A DNA stretch of 64,000 nt from Ralstonia mannitolilytica (GTDB lineage: Bacteria; Pseudomonadota; Gammaproteobacteria; Burkholderiales; Burkholderiaceae). Position 1 is the stretch's first letter. Each line of letters starts with the position of its first letter. Location of the stretch: NCBI RefSeq assembly GCF_905397375.1, contig NZ_CAJPVG010000010.1, forward strand, positions 62,001-126,000, written 5' to 3'. Below the pieces are notes generated by a model. That model saw only the letters and a program-made list of their open reading frames with translations, made no database searches and was not told the DNA's origin. Made by a program: the position numbers and the translations under genes. Positions 58,940-64,000 of this stretch are shown here, piece after piece.

Positions 58940-59563
58940 ATGGCTCGCAAGCCGCTGACCCAACCCCGCAAACAAGCCGCGCAGGCGCGATCGCGCGCCA
59001 CGGTGGATGCGTTGATCGAAGCCACCGCTCGCATTCTCGTGAAAGAGGGGTTCGATAAGGCGAGCACGAACCGGATTGCGGCCAAGGCCGGCGTGAGCGT
59101 GGGATCGCTGTACCAGTATTTTCCGAGCAAGGAGGCGCTCGTGGTGGCGGTGATGGAGCGGCACAGCAGCGAACTCATGGCGCTGACGCGTGATGCGCTC
59201 GCTGACGCTGCCACGCTCCCGGTGGCGCAGGCGGTGCGCAGGCTGGTGACCACTGCCGTTCACGCGCATGGCGTCGATCCCAAATTGCACCGCGTGCTCG
59301 CCGAGCAGATACCGCGCACCGGGCGGCTCGCGAACACCGAGCGCTTCAACGCCGAGATCTACAACATGTTCTTCGCGTACCTGGAGGCCCATCGCGATGA
59401 GCTGCGTCCGCTCGATCTCGAGCTTGCCGCGTTCGTGTGCGTGACCTCCATCGAGGCGCTCACGCACAACGCTGTCCTGCACCACGCCGAGCGCTTTGCC
59501 GAAGCGCGCTTCGCGCCGCTGATCGACGAGGCGACGCGGCTCATCGTTGGGTATCTGCAGTAG
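58940..59563 (+). CDS. TetR family transcriptional regulator
   Basis: This 207-residue regulator has an N-terminal helix-turn-helix (about 20-65: ALIEATARILVKEGFDKASTNRIAAKAGVSVGSLYQYFPSKEAL) and a C-terminal ligand-binding domain of the AcrR C-terminal type. The start is ATG 58940; an upstream in-frame start at 58901 is possible. Divergence from the DinB-like gene suggests it regulates that gene (inference). Confidence 0.9.
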   Translation: MARKPLTQPRKQAAQARSRATVDALIEATARILVKEGFDKASTNRIAAKAGVSVGSLYQYFPSKEALVVAVMERHSSELMALTRDALADAATLPVAQAVRRLVTTAVHAHGVDPKLHRVLAEQIPRTGRLANTERFNAEIYNMFFAYLEAHRDELRPLDLELAAFVCVTSIEALTHNAVLHHAERFAEARFAPLIDEATRLIVGYLQ

Positions 59564-59622
59564 CGGCCACCAAGGGCTTGCCGGCCCCCCGCGACACTTT
59601 GTTGCTCTGCGCCCCGTCACAG

Positions 59623-59659
59623 CTACGGAGTGGTCTCCATGGACAGTTGTTCCAGTCGA
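59623..59659 (+). repeat. Direct repeat, copy 1 of a leader-like element
   Basis: CTACGGAG, then CATGGACAGT, then AGTCGA; the same words in the same order occur at 60035-60067. Downstream words also correspond (GTCC...TTG..TCCTT; CGGCAGGTGGTGG; CTCCCTGAAT at about 59778). Confidence 0.65.
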
Positions 59660-59920
59660 TCTTCGATCGCCATTGAACGGCTAAGCAGTCCAGGCGTGTT
59701 GGCCGTCCTTCCCGCCACTGCCTAGCCGCGTTGCACGGCAGGTGGTGGCTCTTGCGTGGGTTCTCTGCGCAAGCGTCTCCCTGAATCGAGTGTTGGTGTC
59801 CGGCACCGTATGCGTGGCCGCGTGCGTTTGCGCGCGCCATCGGCAAGCCGGCGGCCGGCGTCTGCCTGCGTCCACGTCGCACGCGGACGAGAGGCCTCAT
59901 GCGTTCTACCGCTCGCCATC

Positions 59921-59949
59921 GATCAGGGCGCTGGCGGGCTGCCCTGATC
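59921..59949. other. Perfect 9-bp hairpin
   Basis: GATCAGGGC (59921-59929) and GCCCTGATC (59941-59949) flank an 11-base loop, located between the two repeat copies. No T-run follows, so it is not an obvious terminator. Confidence 0.5.
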
Positions 59950-60034
59950 TTCAGCGTATCGGGGCCCTGGCTACGGCCGCGATCGCGGCGTCGTCAACCG
60001 CGTGGGCATGCGCGCCCCCACCGAACTCCAAGAC

Positions 60035-60067
60035 CTACGGAGGGCCCACATGGACAGTCCGAGTCGA
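60035..60067 (+). repeat. Direct repeat, copy 2 of a leader-like element
   Basis: CTACGGAG, CATGGACAGT and AGTCGA repeat the order of copy 1 about 410 bases earlier. It is followed by GTCC...TTG.TCCTT, CGGCAAGGCGGCGG (about 60137) and CTCCTTGAAT (about 60163). It lies about 460 bases ahead of the Nramp remnant. Confidence 0.65.
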
Positions 60068-60250
60068 CCCTATCCGAACGCATTTTCCTCAAGGCGAGTC
60101 CGCTGCACGGTTGTTCCTTGCTGTTGACTTGCGGCCCGGCAAGGCGGCGGTGTCTCCCATCGCTCCTTGAATGTCTGAACACGCCGCGCGCAGCCGTGGC
60201 GATGGCGGCAGGCCGCGCCCACATGGCGGGCGTGCCGCAAGGAGTGCACC

Positions 60251-60457
60251 ATGCGCAAATTCAACATCCCCGCCCGTCGTTTTTCGGCGATCGCACTGCC
60301 GTTCAGCTCGCCGTTCGTGCAGGCCCGGGCCGGTGCGCCCGAGCGTGCCGGTGCCGTGCCCGGGCCATCGACCCGCCGCGCCGGCGTTGGCGGCCCAGCG
60401 CTCGCGAACCACGGTTACGTCGCGGCGGCCATTCGCCTGTCGCGCACGTACTGGTAA
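60251..60457 (+). CDS. Possible small protein, unrecognised
   Basis: This 68-codon frame starts with ATG preceded at six bases by AAGGAG and begins MRKFNIPARRFSAIALPF. The N-terminus is basic with a weak hydrophobic stretch; the rest is Ala/Arg/Gly-rich and looks like non-coding GC-rich sequence. It may be the remnant of a leader peptide or of a larger gene, or not coding at all. Confidence 0.25.
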   Translation: MRKFNIPARRFSAIALPFSSPFVQARAGAPERAGAVPGPSTRRAGVGGPALANHGYVAAAIRLSRTYW

Positions 60458-60524
60458 CGCCAACAACGCGCACCAATTGGGGTCGATATGACGCAATTCG
60501 CTTCGGGCATCGGCGCGCCGCGTC

Positions 60525-60960
60525 ATGCCGCACGCGACGACGCCCATGTGGGTGACATTCGGGGCGCGCTCGGCACCTGACGCGCGCTGGCGGACGTTGC
60601 TCGCCATCGTCGGGCCGGGCCTGGTCGTGATGGTCGGAGACAACGACGCCGGCGCCTTCGGCAGGTATTCGCGATCGCGTTGCCGGACGCCAGCATCATC
60701 GGCGCATGCGCGGTGTCGCTTTCGACCGCATATGCGATGGGCGATGTGTTTGCCGTGCGGCACTCGCTGCATCGCAGGCCGGCATGCTGCTGCCGAGCGC
60801 GACGGTGTTCCTGCTGCTGTTGTGCAACGACAAGGCCGTGCTGGGCCTGCGGAAGAACACCCGTGGATGAACCTCTTCGCTGGCTGCGTGGTGGCGGTGG
60901 TGCCGGTGATGCTGTCGGTGCTCTCCCGCCTCTTGCGGCCTATCGTGGCCTGCGCGCCAC
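60525..60960 (+). pseudogene. Decayed Nramp family divalent metal transporter
   Basis: Pieces of an Nramp (Mn/Fe transporter) are readable in different frames. The N-terminal piece WRTLLAIVGPGLVVMVGDNDAGAFG (to about 60660) has the first-helix metal motif region. VFAIALPDASIIGACAVSLSTAYAMGDVFAVRHSLHRRP (about 60665-60778), GMLLPSATVFLLLLCNDKAVLG (60781-60846) and WMNLFAGCVVAVVPVMLSVLSRLL (60864-60935) come from the C-terminal half. An intact gene is over 400 codons; here the whole middle is missing and at least three frame changes occur. Confidence 0.8.
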
Positions 60961-61020
60961 TGTGGCCGATTGTCGCAGTGCAACAACATGCACTTTCGAT
61001 TGGCTTACCCGCAAAGCCGC

Positions 61021-61474
61021 GTAAACCCTAGGCGGACGACGCAGCCGTCACTTGTCAATCGGCTCGCATTTCTATTTGCCTGAGCAAATTGCGCGATCCG
61101 AAGCGCCGTCTGGCGGTAAGATCGCGCCCGCATTCCACTCCATACCGCGCTCCCCCAACGAGCGCCTGACGTAGTGCCTGCTCCCATCTCAACCGCCCCC
61201 GATGTGTCGTACGCCGCTTTGTGCGACGCGGCGGCGCTCGGCCTCGCGCATGCCCGGCATGAGCGAAGTCCGCCCCGTCGACGGGGCGCGCTGGGTTCAG
61301 CTTCTCCCTGACCGGCGCCAGATGTGATCGAAGATCCGCTGCCGCACCAGCCGATTCCGAAGTGCCGGCAGCACGGTCTTTTCTCATTTCCCGCGTTTTT
61401 CCGCCTGTGGCTGCAGTCTGGGCTGCTGGGCTCTCGTGATGTTGGTGCGCATCGCCGGCGCAATTGTGCAAGAC
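61021..61474. other. Region upstream of cyoA
   Basis: About 450 bases without a recognised gene, expected to hold the cyo operon promoter. Visible structures are an ATTTGC/GCAAAT hairpin at 61074-61089 and a perfect 18-bp palindrome at 61271-61288. No convincing -35/-10 pair was found. Confidence 0.5.
61271..61288. promoter_or_regulatory. Perfect 18-bp palindrome upstream of cyoA
   Basis: CGCCCCGTCGACGGGGCG is a perfect inverted repeat about 190 bases before the cyoA start. No T-run follows on either side, so an operator or leader hairpin is more likely than a terminator. Confidence 0.5.
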
Positions 61475-62461
61475 ATGAAGAACACACTCGTTCCACATAT
61501 GAAGCGGCTCCTCGCCGCAAGCCTTCCGCTCCTGCTGGCGGGCTGCAACCTGACGGTCCTGGACCCGAAGGGGATGATCGCCGCCGAAGAAAAGACGCTG
61601 ATCCTGGTGGCGACCGGCCTGATGCTGCTGGTGGTCATTCCCGTGATCGTGCTGACGCTGGTGTTTGCGTGGAAGTATCGCGCCACCAATACGAAGGCCC
61701 GTTACGAGCCGGACTGGTCGCACTCCAACGCCATCGAAGCCGTGGTGTGGCTGATCCCGTGCCTGATCATCGTTGTCCTGGGCTGGATCACGTACAAGTC
61801 CACGCACGCGCTCGATCCGTACAAGCCGATCGAATCGGATGTGAAGCCCATCACGGTCGAGGCCGTCTCGCTCGACTGGAAGTGGCTGTTCATCTATCCG
61901 GAGCTGAAGATCGCGACGGTCAACCAGCTCGCGTTCCCGGCCAACACCCCGATCAACTTCAAGATCACGTCCGACACGGTGATGAACGCGTTCTTCATCC
62001 CGCAACTCGGCAGCCAGGTGTACGCCATGGCGGGCATGCAGACCAAGCTGCACCTGATCGCCAACGAGACCGGTGTGTTTGACGGCATGTCGTCGAACTA
62101 CAGCGGCTCCGGCTTCACGGGCATGAAGTTCAAGGCCACGGCCATGACCAACGAAGAATTCGACGCCTGGGTCAAGCAGGTCCGCGCGTCGTCGCAGAGC
62201 CTGACCAAGGAAGGCTACGCAGCGCTGGCCAAGCCGAGCGAGAAGGTGCCGCCGGCGATGTACGCCTCGGTGGACCCGACGCTGTACCACAGCATTCTGC
62301 ACAAATACATGGGCGACTCGGACAAGGTCCTGACGCTCGACGAGGCGCTGGGCAATGGCGCCTGCACCGTGGAAACGGCCGAGACGATTGCGACGCCGGC
62401 CCCGGTGCAGTCGGCCCTGCCGGCCCCCGCCGCTGCCAACGCAGTGCGCAAGAATTCCTAG
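61475..62461 (+). CDS. cyoA: Cytochrome bo3 ubiquinol oxidase subunit II
   Basis: This is a 328-residue lipoprotein subunit: lipobox LLAGC followed by NLTVLDPKG, two membrane segments (about 35-57 and 80-100) and a periplasmic cupredoxin-like domain (SLDWKWLFIYPELKIATVNQ; FFIPQLGSQVYAMAGMQTKLHL). The CuA-binding cysteines of cytochrome c oxidases are absent, as in quinol oxidases. The start is uncertain: ATG 61475 is used here; ATG 61499 (MKRLLAASLPLLLAGC) gives a tighter signal peptide. Confidence 0.93.
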   Translation: MKNTLVPHMKRLLAASLPLLLAGCNLTVLDPKGMIAAEEKTLILVATGLMLLVVIPVIVLTLVFAWKYRATNTKARYEPDWSHSNAIEAVVWLIPCLIIVVLGWITYKSTHALDPYKPIESDVKPITVEAVSLDWKWLFIYPELKIATVNQLAFPANTPINFKITSDTVMNAFFIPQLGSQVYAMAGMQTKLHLIANETGVFDGMSSNYSGSGFTGMKFKATAMTNEEFDAWVKQVRASSQSLTKEGYAALAKPSEKVPPAMYASVDPTLYHSILHKYMGDSDKVLTLDEALGNGACTVETAETIATPAPVQSALPAPAAANAVRKNS

Positions 62462-62470
62462 GAGTTGACG

Positions 62471-64000
62471 ATGTTTGGCAAGTTGAGTCTGGAGGCCATT
62501 CCGCTGCACGAGCCCATCGTGGTCGTGACGGTGTCGGCCATTCTGCTGGGTGGGGCAGGGCTGGTGGGCCTGATCACCTATCTCAAGAAGTGGTCGTATC
62601 TCTGGAATGAGTGGATCACCTCGGTCGACCACAAGAAGATCGGCGTGATGTACTGCATTCTGGCCATCGTGATGCTGCTGCGCGGCTTTGCCGACGCCAT
62701 CATGATGCGCTCGCAACTGGCAGTCGCCTCGGGCGGCGGTGCCGGCTATCTGCCGCCTGAGCACTACGACCAGATCTTTACCGCGCACGGCGTGATCATG
62801 ATTTTCTTCATGGCCATGCCGCTGATGACGGGCCTGATCAACCTGATCGTGCCGCTGCAGATCGGCGCGCGCGACGTGGCCTTCCCGTTCCTGAACACGC
62901 TGTCGTTCTGGCTGGCGGCTGCCGGTGTGGTGCTGATCAACGTGTCGCTGGGCGTGGGCGAATTCGCCCGCACCGGCTGGCTGGCGTACCCACCGCTGTC
63001 GGAGCTGGCTTACAGCCCCGGCGTGGGGGTCGACTACTACATCTGGGCGTTGCAGATATCTGGCCTCGGGACATTGCTGACCGGCGTGAACTTCGTCGCG
63101 ACCATCTTCAAGATGCGCGCGCCGGGCATGACGCTGATGCGCATGCCGATCTTCACCTGGACCTCGCTGTGCTCGATGATCCTGGTCGTGGCCGCCTTCC
63201 CGGTGCTGACCGTGGCGCTGGCGCTGCTGGGCGCCGACCGCTACCTCGACATGCACTTCTTCACGAACGAACTGGGCGGCAACGCCATGCTGTACGTGAA
63301 CCTGATCTGGATCTGGGGCCACCCCGAGGTGTACATCCTGATCCTGCCGGCGTTCGGCATGTTCTCGGAAATCGTCTCGACGTTCTCGCGCAAGAAGCTG
63401 TTCGGCTACACGTCGATAGTGTGGGCAACCGCCGGCATCACCGTGCTGTCGTTCCTGGTGTGGCTGCACCACTTCTTCACCATGGGCTCGGGTGCGAACG
63501 TCAACGCGTTCTTCGGCATCGCGACGATGATCATCTCGATCCCGACGGGCGTGAAGATCTTCAATTGGCTGTTCACGATGTACCGCGGCCGCGTCGAGCT
63601 GAACTCGATGATGCTGTGGACGATCGGCTTCATGATCACCTTCGTGATCGGCGGCATGACCGGCGTGCTGCTGGCCGTGCCGGGCGCCGACTTCCTGCTG
63701 CACAACAGCCTGTTCCTGATCGCCCACTTCCACAACACCATCATCGGTGGCGTGGTGTTCGGCTACCTGGCTGGTATCACCTACTGGTTCCCGAAGGCCT
63801 TCGGCTTCAAGCTGGACGAGAAGTGGGGCAAGCGCGCCTTCTGGTGCTGGTTCGTGGGCTTCTACACGGCGTTCATGCCGCTGTATGTGCTGGGCTTCAT
63901 GGGCATGACGCGCCGTCTGAACCATACCGACAACCCGGCATGGCAGCCGTGGCTGATCGTCGCCGTGATCGGCGCCGCCATCATCGCCTGTGGTATCGCT
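62471..64000 (+). CDS. cyoB: Cytochrome bo3 ubiquinol oxidase subunit I (partial, runs off the window)
   Basis: The first 510 codons of the haem-copper oxidase catalytic subunit are present, reading MFGKLSLEAIPLHEPIVV; the usual length is about 660. The low-spin haem ligand is in FTAHGVIMIFF, the CuB/Tyr segment is WIWGHPEVYILILPAFG, the CuB histidine pair is in VWLHHFFTMG and the haem o3/b ligands are in FLIAHFHNTIIGG. It reduces O2 with ubiquinol and pumps protons. GGAGTTGACG precedes the start; cyoC and cyoD are expected beyond the edge. Confidence 0.96.
   Translation, partial: MFGKLSLEAIPLHEPIVVVTVSAILLGGAGLVGLITYLKKWSYLWNEWITSVDHKKIGVMYCILAIVMLLRGFADAIMMRSQLAVASGGGAGYLPPEHYDQIFTAHGVIMIFFMAMPLMTGLINLIVPLQIGARDVAFPFLNTLSFWLAAAGVVLINVSLGVGEFARTGWLAYPPLSELAYSPGVGVDYYIWALQISGLGTLLTGVNFVATIFKMRAPGMTLMRMPIFTWTSLCSMILVVAAFPVLTVALALLGADRYLDMHFFTNELGGNAMLYVNLIWIWGHPEVYILILPAFGMFSEIVSTFSRKKLFGYTSIVWATAGITVLSFLVWLHHFFTMGSGANVNAFFGIATMIISIPTGVKIFNWLFTMYRGRVELNSMMLWTIGFMITFVIGGMTGVLLAVPGADFLLHNSLFLIAHFHNTIIGGVVFGYLAGITYWFPKAFGFKLDEKWGKRAFWCWFVGFYTAFMPLYVLGFMGMTRRLNHTDNPAWQPWLIVAVIGAAIIACGIA

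Larger units (their letters stand above)
59564..60524. other. Low-coding region upstream of the Nramp remnant
   Basis: About 960 bases without a recognised intact gene. It contains two related copies of a structured-looking element (see repeats), a perfect 9-bp hairpin at 59921-59949, and a short open frame with a good ribosome site at 60251. The longer open frames here lack family motifs and have arginine-rich, out-of-frame composition. Confidence 0.6.

Noticed and set aside
59600..60250. yybP-ykoY manganese riboswitch upstream of the Nramp remnant
   Set aside because: The expected GGGGAGUAG core and its partner loop were not found; the repeat element is reported without a class name instead.
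61055..63925. Minus-strand open frame of about 950 codons opposite cyoA/cyoB
   Set aside because: Same antisense artefact: composition is His/Arg/Asp-rich, while the plus strand has the haem and copper ligand motifs of CyoB.

Overview
The window is a GC-rich, gene-dense bacterial chromosome segment. Gene content and order (a pil operon next to aroKB-dgt, gltBD, mlaFEDACB-yadGH-ibaG-murA-hisGDCB-marC-hisHAFIE-tatABC, and petABC-sspAB) are those of Burkholderiaceae, and the protein sequences look like Ralstonia. I favour the R. pickettii / R. mannitolilytica / R. insidiosa group over plant pathogens. That is an inference from gene order and sequence feel, not from a search.

Layout. Positions 1-5385: end of msrP and msrQ (periplasmic Met-sulfoxide repair), then lptM-lysA on the minus strand, cyaY on the plus strand, and mrcA (PBP1a) on the minus strand. 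Positions 5813-10909: pilMNOPQ, the type IV pilus alignment complex and secretin, diverging from mrcA. Positions 11050-13911: aroK-aroB-dgt. Positions 14099-15840: a minus-strand OmpW-type porin, then a REP-associated tyrosine transposase (RAYT) gene enclosed by inverted copies of a GGGGACAG-type motif. Positions 15983-22288: gltB-gltD glutamate synthase, with a perfect 20-bp palindrome just ahead of gltD. Position 22452: a Bug/TctC-type solute-binding protein.

Positions 23664-27847: the Mla retrograde phospholipid system (F, E, D, A, C, B), followed by a YadGH-type ABC exporter, ibaG and murA. Positions 31518-39017: the complete histidine pathway except hisZ, with marC between hisB and hisH; it runs on through a small membrane protein into tatABC. 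Positions 41217-48865: a regulated ABC uptake locus. A response regulator and sensor kinase precede a solute-binding protein, a fused two-domain permease and an ATPase, all on the minus strand; a second paralogous solute-binding protein diverges from the regulator. Position 49198: a strongly codon-biased general porin.

Positions 50796-53211: a DegS/DegQ-type protease diverging by 19 bp from a Nif3-family protein, then mscL. Positions 53457-57572: petABC (cytochrome bc1) and sspAB, closed by a tRNA-Thr. Positions 57776-59563: RidA-like, DinB-like and TetR proteins. Positions 59564-61474: a low-coding, decayed region with remnants of an Nramp metal transporter and a roughly 150-bp element apparently present twice upstream of it. 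Positions 61475-64000: cyoA and the start of cyoB (cytochrome bo3 oxidase), running off the window.

Most of the window is conserved core genome. The places worth a second look are the decayed Nramp locus with its duplicated leader-like element, the RAYT island, the two-solute-binding-protein/two-component ABC locus, and the palindromes ahead of gltD and cyoA.
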